DNA of 64,000 nucleotides from positions 63,009,092 through 63,073,091 of the forward strand of contig CM070905.1 in assembly GCA_036417435.1 (NCBI GenBank), written 5' to 3'. Positions 11,407 to 21,785 of this stretch are shown in pieces (position 1 is the stretch's first letter; the number at the start of each line of letters is the position of its first letter). The position numbers were made by a program, and so were the translations under genes. The notes beneath the pieces were generated by a model. It saw nothing but the letters and a program-made list of their open reading frames with translations. It searched no databases and was not told where the DNA came from. The stretch comes from Inia geoffrensis (taxonomy: Eukaryota; Chordata; Mammalia; Artiodactyla; Iniidae).

Positions 11407-11417
11407 CCGCCATCTTG
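11407..11417 (-). promoter_or_regulatory. YY1-like site at the L1 5' end
   Basis: The minus strand reads CAAGATGGCGG starting ten bases inside the L1 5' terminus. In human L1 a YY1 site (CAAGATGGC…) near the start fixes the transcription start. The same motif at the same place here suggests the same role in this family. This is by analogy, not measured. Confidence 0.65.
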
Positions 11418-11427
11418 AAGGTCCTCC

Positions 11428-11455
11428 CATATTATTTCTTTTAATTCTGTACAAC
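11428..11455 (-). repeat. MIR fragment 2 of 3
   Basis: Begins with the second copy of the L1 target duplication (11428-11439) and continues the antisense MIR ('tttaattctgtacaacaa') broken at 3796. It ends where an hAT element had inserted. Confidence 0.65.
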
Positions 11456-11800
11456 AAGGGTCTCGGCAAAGTTTTCTGTAAAGAGCCTGATAGAAAGTAT
11501 TATAAGTTTTGTAGGACACATGACCTCTGTTGCAACTATTCAACTTTAATGTTTTAACAAAAAAGCAGCTATACACAATATGTAAATAAATGGGTGTGGC
11601 TGTGTTCTGATAAAACTTTATTTCTGGACACTGAAATTTGAATGTTATATATTTTAAAAATATTATGAAATATTCTTTAAAAAACTTGCTTAACCATTTA
11701 AAAATGTGAGAACTATTCTTAGCTTACAGCTCATACAAAAACAGGCTCTGGGCAGGATTTGGCCCATGGGCTGTAGCTTGCCTGTCCCTGTCCTGGTTGT
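11456..11800. mobile_element. hAT-Charlie nonautonomous element (MER33/MER20-like)
   Basis: Starts with 'gggtctcggcaaag' and 'tctgtaaagagcctgatag' and ends with 'gatttggcccatgggctgt' and 'agcttgcctgtccctg', matching the ends of a common mammalian hAT MITE. The interior includes 'atgggtgtggctgtgttctg', 'ataaaactttatttctggac' and a longer AT-rich middle, which favours the ~324-bp MER33 form over the ~219-bp MER20. The family name is from memory. It is noncoding and interrupts an older MIR. Confidence 0.75.
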
Positions 11801-11905
11801 CCATGTTTAACTGACAAGGAAGCTGAGGTCAGTGAGAAGTAAGTTATAACCAGAATTGGATCTCAGGTCTGGTAGATTCCAAGTTCTGTGTTTTTAATCC
11901 AAATA
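11801..11905 (-). repeat. MIR fragment 3 of 3
   Basis: 'tgacaaggaagctgaggtca' and 'gagaagtaagttataaccag' continue the antisense MIR after the hAT element, ending in the degraded tRNA-like head ('attggatctcaggtctgg'). Together with 3738-3796 and 11428-11455 it makes one MIR split twice. Confidence 0.65.
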
Positions 11906-11939
11906 ACTCATAGCATTAACAATTCTATTGGGTTCCTGG

Positions 11940-12120
11940 AATGATTTCCTAATTGTTACTGGTGTTTAAATCCTATTCCCCAATCAGATATCTTGTTTCT
12001 CAGAGGAAGACACTCTTTCTTCTGTATGTCTTATTTCCCTCTATAGCAATGATGGGCTTGTAGCAGGCATTCAAAAGTGGCTTAATTGTCCTTCAAACAG
12101 TTTATCTGAAGTGACTCAGA
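11940..12120 (+). repeat. Possible L2 3' end fragment
   Basis: 'atgatgggcttgtagcaggc' followed by 'attcaaaagtggc' resembles the sense L2 terminus (…agtgcctggcacatagtaggc…tcaataaatg…). Short and diverged, so this call is weak. Confidence 0.3.
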
Positions 12121-15100
12121 ACTGTAGGCTTTTGGGGAATACACAGCAATTGTATTTCTATTGCCAACATAATTTAGTCCCCTAAAATGCTGCCCTGAAG
12201 AATGATTAGAAAAATGATTAAAATTCTATGTGCAACTCTTATGTCACATTTATAGAATTAGTGTCATTTTACGTGTTTTCACATGCAAATCTTGTAAAAC
12301 ACAAAAAAGTTTATTTCTCTTCCTTTGTGAGATAAATTGCCCTTTAGTCCCCTAGACCATGGGGAATTTCTTTAATTTCTTGTTTTGAAATTGTGCTTGT
12401 GGAGTCTATTAAAGGTGAATGTAGGAGCTTTTAAAACCTAAAAAATGAGTAAATAAATGGAAAATGCTTGAAACGATTGGTAATCGTTAAATAATATGTA
12501 GGTAGACAGTCTGTCTTGCTGCCTCTCTGTCTCTCCATCTCTCTCCCTAGTTACCTTAAAGTTAAAATTCAGATGTGATAAAGTTGTCACAGGGATATTA
12601 ACATCTAGAATATAGCTGATTGTTTTAACAACGAGAACTGACTTTTTTTTTTTTTCTTTTTGTCACTTTTTACTGAGTTACAAGTGGAGATATTAGTTTT
12701 GTTATTTAAGGTACTGGTTATGCAGACATTTTCTGTAAATCAAAAGACCTAAACTACATAGTACTGAGGATTTGATAAAAAGTATATTTAAAGCAGATAT
12801 ACAATATGTCACATGCCAGAATACATATCTTTTACAAACACTTCAGCTTTTGATAAAATTTTAAGATGTCAACTTAAAAATGTGTGAGTGGATACAATGT
12901 TTCAAAATTCTTTTGGAGGGTATGATAGCAACAAATTGTGAAGCCCACTGGTTTAGGGAATTTCTTTTAAAAGGGTTCCTCTGAGGCTGGACTTCTTCAA
13001 GATCCCTAATGACTATCTGCCTTTAGAGTCATATATTTTACTGGACTACCCTCTCCACCTCCACATTTGCTTGAATGGTAAATGTAAGCATAAGAGGATA
13101 AAAATGAAATGACACGCCCACAAGCTACGGTAGTTTTGCAATAAGTCTATTATTTCACTTTCTGGTATTTGCAGAAAGAGGAAATTTTTTTGATGTTTGT
13201 TCTGGATAGGGACATGAAAGGGCTGTTTTGAAGTTTCCCATATTTCAGACATGCAGGAGTATGTTATTGTTAAAAATGGTAAACAGCTGGAGAAGATATC
13301 TGCCTTGAACAGCTGGAGAAGGGAGTTAACATTACCCAGTTTAGAAGTCTAGAAACGAAGCAAACCTATTTTCTTAACTACAGTTACCTCAGCAGTATAG
13401 ATGCATAGTCTATATGCCTATAAAGCAGCCATTCAAGTTTAATAATATGTTCCTCTTTGCTTGTTTGTGGGACAAGACCATAAAAAAAATAAATTGAATA
13501 GGTTCTGACCTCAGCAGCTGATTTCCACAAAATGGTAGCAAGGACTGGTGGGAAGAAAAATGAAGTTTGTTTTGGTCTCAGTGAGTCTTCTCAAGGGAGA
13601 GTTGATAGCTAGTTGTATTTCTTTGGAAGATGACTTAACTTTACTGAGGTTCAGTGAAGGAAGGTTGTACTTAATAGAGCCCTGATGTCCCCAAAGGATC
13701 AATACTGTTTCCACTTGGCACTTTCAAATTTAAACAAATTATTGTCTTGTGGAGGCACAGCCTTTTCATTAGGTTTTCATGGGGAATAAACTTCATGAAT
13801 TTGCTCCTGTCTGAGTATGTATTTCCATTAATTAGCAAGGCAGGAAGCAAAGAAGCCAAAAGATGAGCTAGCCTAGGTAACACTCCAGAGCTCAAGAACC
13901 TGACTAAAAGCTACCTAGGTTAACAAAAACAAACTTTTAACTTATACACCATTAAGTAGAACTTAAAGGTCACTCTGGTGGATTATTTGGCCTCAATTTT
14001 TTAATTGCAACATCATCACAATCTTCTTGTAAACATTCGTATATCTATAACAATACTAAGTTTTTTTGTGGTATAAAGAGGAACCTTTGATTTTAAGAAT
14101 TTAGAGTTATCTCATTTTGAGAAACCCCAGTATAAGAAAATAGGAAATAAAGACAAATATGGATTTAAAGAATGCATGAACTGAATTTTAGTACATTTAA
14201 AAAATGTGATTGGATTTACAAATAATAATTTATTGTTGACTTGAGAAAAAAATGGATGTTAAAGTCATATTTACCACAAGTTGAAAAGCTGAAAAATGAC
14301 AACCATTTGGAAATAATTTAGTGAAATTGTCTAACATTTAAAAAAATATATGTATGTGGGGATTTCATAATTTAGTCTATATTGAGGAAACCTATTAAAC
14401 ACTGTAATTATAAATTGGTGATTGGGTATAAGATATTGACTTAATCTGCTAGGTATTTGGAAGGTGTTTAGTAAAATTAAATTTCTAATGCTGGAACTTT
14501 CCACAATTTGTGAAGGTATAACTCACATCTACTGATTCTAGAGTGAATTTAGTTGAACTTAGTTTTTTGTTGTGTTTTTTGGCAGAGCTGTTTTTCTTTT
14601 GAATTATAAATTTCATGTCCTAAAAAAGAGCATTGAACAAAGACTACCCTTTACCACTGCTTTTAATGGGTCATGTACCCATTCATGGCTCAATTTTACA
14701 ATGTGTTGTTTATTCTTAAAAGGTTATTATGAGGACAGATAAGTAATAGATTCAATGATTTTTAAGCTACTCAGATGAATTAATTTATAAATTAATATTG
14801 TATTAGCATTTAAAACTTAAAAATCTTAGTTTATAAGTTTGACATGTCTGTGGCATGCATATCACAGGAAAGACAAATGGTATGTATGTATATCCACTTA
14901 AACATTACATATTTTTTCCTGGGGATCTTCTATCATTTCTTTGATATAATGATATAAAGTTAGGTAAGGTTAAGGACTCATGAAATTATGTTTTTTCCAA
15001 GATGAGCAGTAAAGCTGAGATTGGGAAGTTATTTCCTGCTGAATTAGTAATTAAGCCCATTAGCTCTTTCTAACTTACCTGGGGAAGTTCTGTTCAGAAC

Positions 15101-15138
15101 AAGAAAGGCAGCATTTTTATGAAAATAAGACCTTAGAA
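12121..15138. other. Unassigned AT-rich noncoding DNA
   Basis: About 3 kb with no clear transposable element. It holds a T-rich tract at about 12642-12660 and chance open frames of up to 74 codons. No splice-flanked frame, RNA gene or tandem array was found. Old, unrecognisable repeats may be present. Confidence 0.55.
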
Positions 15139-15477
15139 AGGATGAATGTTGTTTTTTAAAAAAAATTAATTTATTTATTTATTTTTATTTTTGGCTGTGT
15201 TGGGTCTTTGTTGCTGCACGTGGGCTTTCTCTAGTTATGGAGAGCAGGGGCTACCCTTCATTGCATTGCGATGCGGTGCATGGGCTTCTCATTGCAGTGG
15301 CTTCTCTTGTTGCAGAGCACGGGCTCTAGGCACGTGGGCTTCAGTAGTTATGGCACGCAGGCTTAGTTGCTCTGCGGCATGTGGGATCTTCCCAGACCAG
15401 GGCTCGAACCCGTGTCCCCTGCATTGGCAGACGGATTCTTAACCACTGCACCGCCAGGGAAGTCCCAGGATGAATGT
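15139..15477 (-). mobile_element. CHR-type SINE, long form
   Basis: The SINE at 15150-15466 is flanked by an 11-bp duplication AGGATGAATGT (15139-15149, 15467-15477). It is antisense: an AT-rich tail with TTTA repeats, then 'ggctgtgttgggtctttg', then 'ggcttcagtagttatggcac' and the tRNA-like head with a B box seen as 'ggctcgaacccgtg'. The 84-codon plus-strand frame inside it is a SINE artefact. Confidence 0.93.
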
Positions 15478-15759
15478 GCTTGAGAATCAAAGTTTGAAAA
15501 GACACAGAATAGCAGCACTGGAAGGAGTTAATGAAGACGTGTAGGTATTAGGGCTCTTGAAAGACTGTTCGCTGCTTAAGTGGCTCGCAAAATCCAGCAT
15601 CCACCACTGCCAGAGTGTTTCTATTGGAATGAACTTTACTATCTTTCTCCAAGTCAGTTTTTGCAGTCCAATTCAACTATCATGTCTAGATCTTTGCCAT
15701 GTCTCCACTGGAACTGAAATATGAATACCATTGATTTTTTCAATCTGGTAAATAACATT

Positions 15760-15965
15760 CATTAAACATTGATTGTGCTTTACAGAAATCAGATTTTCTA
15801 ATCCTCACCATAGCTCTCTAAGGTATATATTGACCTGATCCTCATTTTACAATTGAGGACACTGAGTCACAGAGAGGTTAGGTAAAGAGTGGTGCAGGAT
15901 TTGAAATCTGGGAGCTCCAGAGCCCATGTTTCTCATCACTGTTTGACTTCAGGAGAAGCACTTGA
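15760..15965 (-). repeat. MIR SINE, antisense
   Basis: Ordered antisense MIR motifs: 'tctaatcctcaccatagctc', 'cctcattttacaattgagg', 'acactgagtcacagagaggt', then 'tttgaaatctgggagctcc' of the head. Diverged, noncoding. Confidence 0.75.
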
Positions 15966-16089
15966 ACAGCTCACCATTTTGTAGAGGAGAACAGGAAATA
16001 TGTGCTCATAATATGGTAGGATAAATGTGATCAAAGAACTGTGCACAAGATGCAGGAATACTACAGAAAAAAAAAAAGAAAAAGAAAAA

Positions 16090-16425
16090 GGACTGCTAGT
16101 ATTGCTTATGTGGGTAGTTTTGTGGAAGAAATTTACAGAGCCAGTGATAACCTAGGCAAAGTATTGAGGCTAAAGAGAAGCTTTCCAAGTGGGCCAAGTA
16201 GGGATGGCCATTCATAGCTGAGGGAAGAATATATGCAAATGCAGGAGGCCTGGCACTACAAGATGAGTGTGTAACTATAAGTATTTAGTTCAGTAATGGT
16301 TAATGTAGAATGATGTTAGAGAGGGTTGGAGAGACCAGGAGATGAGAATAAAGAGAATGGCAACAAACAGGAGAGGTAGGTCTTCAACTGGAGTAAGGGG
16401 CTTCAGCCATTAAAGTGTGAGATTT
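16090..16425 (-). repeat. Ancient L2-like repeat, antisense
   Basis: 'ggaagaatatatgcaaatgc', 'aggaggcctggcactacaag' and 'ggagagaccaggagatgag' resemble the 'gcaaaggccctgaggc…' part of the same dispersed antisense repeat seen at 40086 and 44290. Preceded by an A-rich tract at about 16062-16090. Confidence 0.45.
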
Positions 16426-16720
16426 GTTAATTAGCTAGATTGCTTAGGTAGACATATTTGTGGTGGGCAGATGGGGTGGGTGAGACACCAGTAAGGGGGC
16501 CAATATAGGAATCTAACCAAGGGCAATACCAGCTCTGGGGTGGGCAATCAGGTGAATGGTGGAGCCTCTGTGTTAGAGAATACAACAGCAAGAGTAGGTC
16601 AGGGAATATAGTGAGTTTAGTTATACGATTACTAGTTGAGTCACTTTGGTAGTATTTTTTATTTCCTTTATGTCTAGAATTTCCTTTAATACACGTTTTA
16701 ATATGCAAGTGTTCTAAATA

Positions 16721-17499
16721 CAGTAGGCCCCCTTATCCTTGATTTTGTTTCCATGGTTTCAGTTACCCATGGTCAACCACAGTCCGAAAATATTAAATGG
16801 AAAATTCTAGCAATGAACAATTCATCAATTTTAAATTGTGCACCATTCTGAGTAGCGTGGTTAAATCTCCGGCCTTCCTGCTCCATCCAGCGTAGGACGT
16901 GAATCATCCCTTTGCCCCATGTTTCCTACCTGTTAGTCACTTAGTCCTCTATGTTATCAGATCAACTGCCTTTATTTCACTTAATAATGGCCCCAAAGCA
17001 CAAAAGTAGTGATGCTGGCAATTTGGATATACCAAAGAGAAGCTGTAAAGTGCTTTCTTTAAGTGAAAAGGTAAAAGCTATTGACTTAATAAGCGAAGAA
17101 AATAAAATTGTGTGACAAGGAAGAATCTTCTATTCTGAAATTGGGAGGAAGGAAAAAGAAATTCATGCTAGTTTTTGCTGTCACACCTCAAACTGCAAAT
17201 ATTATGGCCACAATGCCTGGTAAGTGCTTGGTTAAGATGGAAAAGACATTGAATCTGTGCAATAAGATATTCTGAGAGAGAAAGAGAGAAACCACATTTA
17301 TTACAGTATGTTGTTATAATTGTTCTATTTTATTATTAGCTATTGTTGTTAATCTTTTACTATGCCTAATTTATAAATTAAACTTTATCATAGGTATGTA
17401 CGTATAGGAAAAAATAGTATAGTGTTTGGTACTGTCTACGGTTTCAGCCATCCACTGGGGATCTGAGAACGTATTCCCCGTGGATAAGGGGGGCTACCG
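16721..17499 (+). mobile_element. Tigger-type (TcMar) DNA transposon, internally deleted
   Basis: The left terminus 'cagtaggcccccttatcc' begins right after a TA. The right terminus 'ccgtggataaggggggctac' is its inverted repeat. Behind the left end come 'tccgaaaatattaaatggaa' and 'gacgtgaatcatccctttg', characteristic of mammalian Tigger elements. At about 780 bp it is far shorter than autonomous Tiggers (over 2 kb), so most of the transposase is gone. The right-hand TA is mutated. Such pogo-like elements moved in the early placental lineage and are now fossils. Confidence 0.9.
16987..17280 (+). pseudogene. Tigger transposase N-terminal remnant
   Basis: An ATG at 16987 opens MAPKHKSSDAGNLDIPKRSC then KVLSLSEKVKAIDLISEENK, which matches the start of pogo/Tigger transposases, including the beginning of the CENP-B-like helix-turn-helix used for terminal-repeat binding. 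A TGA stops it after about 42 codons (…ENKIV). Further family-like sequence ('aaattcatgctagtttttgc', 'aaactgcaaatattatggcc') continues with frameshifts to about 17260. The catalytic DDE domain is absent. Confidence 0.75.
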
Positions 17500-18889
17500 A
17501 ATTGACTCTGAATGATCTATTTTGTGGGGACAGATACTCAGGGGAGCCAGTGTTAAAAACCAAACAGCCCCTCTCTATTTGCACACCCAGACTTCAGGTT
17601 ATCTAAAGAAGAATCAGAACAGTCTGAGTAAGTGTCTCCAGCTCTGCTCATATAGTCAGATCCAAGATATAGAAGGACGGGACAGGGAGTAGCAGCTATA
17701 ACCTCTATAGCTGGCAGCATGCTTTCTGAGTTGAAGACCAGTCCTTCTTTAGCTGCTGTTAATGCTGATTATACAGAAAATTGCACAACACTTCACTTTG
17801 GTTTGGCCAATTGAATTGCCCTTTTAGGAAACGAGTGGCATTACCAAATTGGTCAATTCCTAGATCGGTACAAATCAGAGTTTTTTTTGCTGCAGACAGT
17901 GGTCCTATCATTTCAGTGCAGTCAATTAGCAGAGGTAATATGAAAATGTCCAGCTCTGCGATAGAAAGCAAATAGACTTTGGATGATTATTACACGGTTT
18001 TCTCATGTGCTCCTTCCTTGCTGGACTTAAAGGCATTAGGATTTGAATCCTGCCCACACTCACTGTATAGAGCATATGTTGTTCTCTCCATCTTTATAGC
18101 TATTCATATTGAGGTCAATTATGAGCTGCTGTTTAATGTCACCATGAAATTGTTCAATTATTTTCTCTCAGCATCTAAGCAGCTATCCTCAAAGGGATTT
18201 AAGGGGAATGGTATTAATACTGAGGAATTCTTAGGAAGCCAGTGGCCCTAGATGGTTCTCCTTTTGTGTTTCACCCCTTCTCAATTATGAGATCCAAAAT
18301 GCCTGATAAGTTGTTAATGAATGGCTTAGTATTCAACCTCCTCTTCGGTTAATATTGGGGAAGATAAACATAGTTCCTTTCCTTGGTGGTAAAGTTGTAA
18401 TTAAAAGAGAGAAGCTGTATCTTTGCCACTTCCCCCTCTTCCCTCATAACTAGACTCTTCTGGAGTCCCAAGGGCTTGTGTTTATTGCTAACTAGGGAAT
18501 TTTCTTTTTCCATTTTAATGTTGAAGTGGAGGGAGGGGAGAGGTAAAACATTTTATTTTTCTCAGCGAATCACAATTGTCTTTGTATAATGCCAGTTTTT
18601 TTGTTTGTTTGTTTCAGTTTACAAGTAAAATGGCCTTGGATCTCTTTTACTATTGTCATGATTTGCAGGGAGATGCACAGAGAAATATTTCAATAAAGAA
18701 AAAAATGTCAGTGCTTACTAAGAAATATCTCATGTTCCAATTACTCCTTTTTTTCTCTATAGCTTAGTTTGGGTTTTCTGAAGTCAGTCCAGTTGCTCCT
18801 CACCATTTTATGCTTGCTCTTCACTCTGGAATTTCATTATCTCTATAGCAATGCAAAACTAGCAAAGTGTTTCTTTGAGGCATTTCAAT
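17500..18889. other. Repeat-free noncoding stretch, possible conserved element
   Basis: No transposable element is recognised. The part 17720-18250 has CCAAT-like and ATTA/TAAT-rich motifs ('ggtttggccaattgaattgc', 'ggtcaattatgagctgctg') and open frames of 64-90 codons on both strands without coding signal. It could be regulatory DNA, but this is a guess from its texture. No gene is supported. Confidence 0.4.
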
Positions 18890-19680
18890 TACTTTATTTA
18901 CTCATCCAAACTATTATGTGCAAGGTACCATGCTAGACATTCTTGGGTGAAGGGGAATGACTGGATGGATCAGCCAAGGACCCTATTTCAGGGAGTTTGT
19001 GGTGTAACTGAGGCAGTGCACATGTAAAGGGCTAACTCTAACACAGGGCTGAATGAACTAAATGTTATAAGAGGATGCTGGGCTGCACCCCACAGGCCTA
19101 CAAGGCCTGTGCTTGCCCAGTTTAAGACCGAAGAGAGAGCCTGGAGTCAGCAAGAGAGAGATCAATGGCTCAAATGTTGGGGGATCATTACCTTTCTAAA
19201 GCAAGGGCCTGGAAATGTGGCAGACGATGGGCAGAACATGGTGGCAGTCTTTGCTGGTGGAGGGAGTGGGGCGGCCACCAGTTACAAGGGGAATTGATGT
19301 CAGGTTGGCTCAGGGGTTACCAGGGAAACCAGGAGAGGGGCACGCCCCTCACCTCCTCTTTAATAAGCTAACAGGTGGAGATGTTCTGATGTAAAATTAG
19401 AACACTCTTTAGCTGGGGTGGGATAAGTATGTAGGAAGGTCAGTCATGTGGGTAGGGTGTATGTGAAGCAGGTAAAGCAGGGGATGTACCAAGAGCAAGA
19501 TAACAGCCACCCTGAGTGGTCTGACCGTACAGAGTAAACAAAAGGCTGTGAGAGAACAAAGGAAGAGTTCTCAAAGAGATGACTTCATGGGAGAAGAAAC
19601 CTTTGAGCTGAACCTTGAGAGTAAGAAAATATTTTACAGGTAGCATGGGGCTGAGCCTTCAGGCTGAGGGAGTACCATAG
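18890..19680 (-). repeat. Ancient L2-like repeat, antisense, patchy
   Basis: 'ttatgtgcaaggtaccatgc' and 'tagacattcttgggtgaagg' near the start, and 'cttcatgggagaagaaacct' and 'tttgagctgaaccttgagag' near the end, follow the order of the antisense repeat found elsewhere here (for example 45640). The middle (about 19090-19400) aligns poorly and may be other sequence. Confidence 0.45.
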
Positions 19681-19789
19681 CAGTCACAAATGTCGTTACA
19701 CTCTATGATTTCATCTTAACCATTCTCTTCCACTGCTTTTCTTCTGGTCTTCAGGATTCTCCTCTTTCCTATTGTTGTACTGCTCTTCC

Positions 19790-20113
19790 AGTCTCATTCA
19801 TTTTTTTTTTTTTAACATCTTTATTGGAGTATAATTGCTTTACAATGGTGTGTTAGTTTCTGCTGTATAACAAAGTGAATCAGCTATATGTATACATATA
19901 TCCCCATATCTCCTCCCTCTTGCATCTCCCTCCCACCCTCCCTATCCCACCCCTCTAGGTGGACACAAAGCACCGAGCTGATCTGATCTCCCTGTGCTAT
20001 GTGGCTGCTTCCCACTAGCTATCTATTTTACGTTTGGTAGTGTACATATGTCCATGCCACTCTCTCACTTTGTCCCAGCTTACCCTTCCCCCTCCCTAGT
20101 CTCATTCATTTTT
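19790..20113 (-). mobile_element. 5'-truncated L1 (3' UTR only)
   Basis: The L1 tail at 19807-20097 lies between perfect 17-bp duplications AGTCTCATTCATTTTTT (19790-19806, 20098-20114 within one base). It starts with a T-run (the poly-A tail) and 'aacatctttattggagtata' and carries the family's pyrimidine-rich block. It ends within the 3' UTR, so reverse transcription stopped after about 290 bp. Same tail family as the full-length L1 at 3797. Confidence 0.93.
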
Positions 20114-20395
20114 TATCTCTTTCTCCATATTGCTACAATAGTAAGCTCTATAACTTACTAGTTTCATCCTGTCTCCCCTGCTTGTTAAGTACAAGAGTAT
20201 ACCACTGCCCCCCAAATAAAGCCTGAGATTCCTGTCTTAGTATATGATGCCTACCATGGTCTGATAGATACCTATGTCTGCCATTTCATGTCTTTCTGCA
20301 GTCTAACTCAGGATCAACTATTTGGCAAGCATCTGTTTACACCTATTTGTCTTTCTGCCTTTAATGCTTTCTTCTCTCATCTGCCTGTCAAATAC

Positions 20396-20629
20396 TAAGT
20401 TCAGGGCTTCCCTGGTGGCGCAGTGGTTGAGAGTCTGCCTGCCGAGGCAGGGGACGCGGGTTCGTGCCCCGGTCCGGGAGGATCCCACATGCCGCGGAGC
20501 GGCTAGGCCCGTGAGCCATGGCCCCTGAGCCTGCACTTCTGGAGCCTGTGCTCCACAATGGGAGAGGCCACAACAGTGAGAGGCCCGCGTACCGCAAAAA
20601 AAAAAAAAAAAAAAATTTTTTTAAGTTCA
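20396..20629 (+). mobile_element. CHR-type SINE, short (deleted) form
   Basis: The SINE at 20404-20621 is flanked by the 8-bp duplication TAAGTTCA (20396-20403, 20622-20629). The head GGGCTTCCCTGGTGGCGCAG contains an A-box-like TGGCGCAGTGG, and 'ggttcgtgccc' serves as the B box for RNA polymerase III. The body ends in 'ggcccgcgtaccgc' and a 20-base A tail. No product is encoded; antisense frames of 70-80 codons are artefacts. Confidence 0.95.
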
Positions 20630-21734
20630 ATCACTTCCATTACTGTTATAGTTAGAGGTCAAGACCTGGTTTACCCAACTAGTACTGCAGGCTAGTGTGA
20701 ATGGAGCGGGAAAGTAACAACCTGAAATGGTGCTTAACCAACCTTATTCATATCTAGTTGTGCCCATCTTATCCTCAGTGGTAGGGATTTTTTTTTGGGG
20801 GGGGGGAGGGGTTGTTGGTGTTAATTTATCAGTAAATAGAATTTCCAGCTTTAATGATTATTTATGTATCTTTTAGTCATAATAATGAAGCCAATTCTAG
20901 AATAGGTTAATTTTGAAGGAAGAGCTTAAGAAATGAAAGAACAAAGGATTGGGGGAACAAGACCTATCTGTGGGGAATATTAGTTGAAAGGGAGAAAGTG
21001 GCATGGTAGAGGGTATTTCTAACATCCACACATCCCTTACTAAGAAAATATGTATTTATTTGGTCCTCAAATTAAAAGTTGGATTCATTCAGTAATTACC
21101 AAAAAAAGACCAGTTGCAAGACACTGGTTCATGCTTGATCTGGGGCCTCTGCCTGTTTGTTTTTCCCTGTGTTGACTCTTAATGGATCCTGGTAAACCCA
21201 TGCCAGTGATTGAGAGAAACCATGTAAAAAGTTAATTTGGAAACCAGCTCAGAGGAGTTTGCAAGGCTCAGTTTATTTCCTCTTTATGCTTCAGCTCACT
21301 CAGTGCTTGATCCACTTGGTTTCTTGTGGTGTTGGCTCTCCTTTCTGATCTATTTAGGCCTGGTTATTGGTTATTGCATTCCTGTGCCATTCACTTGACA
21401 GGTGGGAGGTCCATTGCTCTGACCTAAACTGGCTCACAGACCTGCTGCAGACCTGCAGCAACTTCTAGGCTTTGTCCACCCAGGGTGGGGTGGGTTGATC
21501 AGACAGAGATGTTCAGGGCAGATTTGTGGATTATGTGGACTGACCAACCAGACCTAAGTTAACTTTAAGTCAGTTGCCTTCATTGACTCTTCTCTCCACT
21601 CAACAATTAATGAGTTATGTTTGACCTTTGATTAGAGAAGAATATTTAAATTTTATTGCATAATATAAATAGACTGTTTTTTTCTCTTCAGGAGACTCCA
21701 TACAAATGCAGATATTCCATTTGTTAAAGGAAAA
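20630..21734. other. Unassigned noncoding DNA
   Basis: About 1.1 kb without recognised repeats. It includes an abrupt T9-G10-A-G4 tract at 20788-20811. No coding or RNA gene signal. Confidence 0.5.

Positions 21735-21785
<51 letters not shown>
21735..21785. repeat. (GT)n(TA)n microsatellite plus T tract
   Basis: GTGTGTG runs directly into about 17 TA units and then about 15 T residues. Simple-sequence DNA prone to length change. Confidence 0.97.

Larger units (their letters stand above)
3797..11427 (-). mobile_element. Full-length L1 (LINE-1) retrotransposon, inactivated
   Basis: Read on the minus strand this is a complete L1: 5' UTR (11427 to 9315), ORF1 (9314-8424), a 58-bp spacer, ORF2 (8365-4167) and a 3' UTR with the ending reverse-complementary to 'catctttattggagtataat'. 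A 12-bp target-site duplication, CATATTATTTCT, lies at 3785-3796 and 11428-11439, so both ends of the insertion are preserved. The 5' terminus has the GGGAGGACC...CAAGATGGCGG motif typical of intact L1 starts, so this was not a truncated copy. Both ORFs carry frameshifts and stops, the reverse transcriptase motif is mutated, and two SINEs (5931-6253, 6671-6984) interrupt ORF2. It can no longer move. The fine subfamily would need a comparison with cetartiodactyl L1 consensus sequences. Confidence 0.95.
9315..11427 (-). promoter_or_regulatory. L1 5' UTR / internal promoter region
   Basis: About 2.1 kb precede ORF1. The distal part (about 10480-11150) is GC- and CpG-rich, unlike the AT-rich surroundings. 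The proximal part (about 9820-10200) is A-rich on the plus strand and holds a TA microsatellite and a 59-bp direct repeat. L1 5' UTRs act as RNA polymerase II internal promoters. Several open frames of 60-134 codons in the CpG-rich part on both strands are consequences of base composition, not genes. Confidence 0.8.

Noticed and set aside
20404..20460. tRNA-like sequence with A- and B-box motifs, repeated at many sites
   Set aside because: It is the tRNA-derived head of the SINE. It does not fold into a complete tRNA with an anticodon arm and is attached to a SINE body and A tail.
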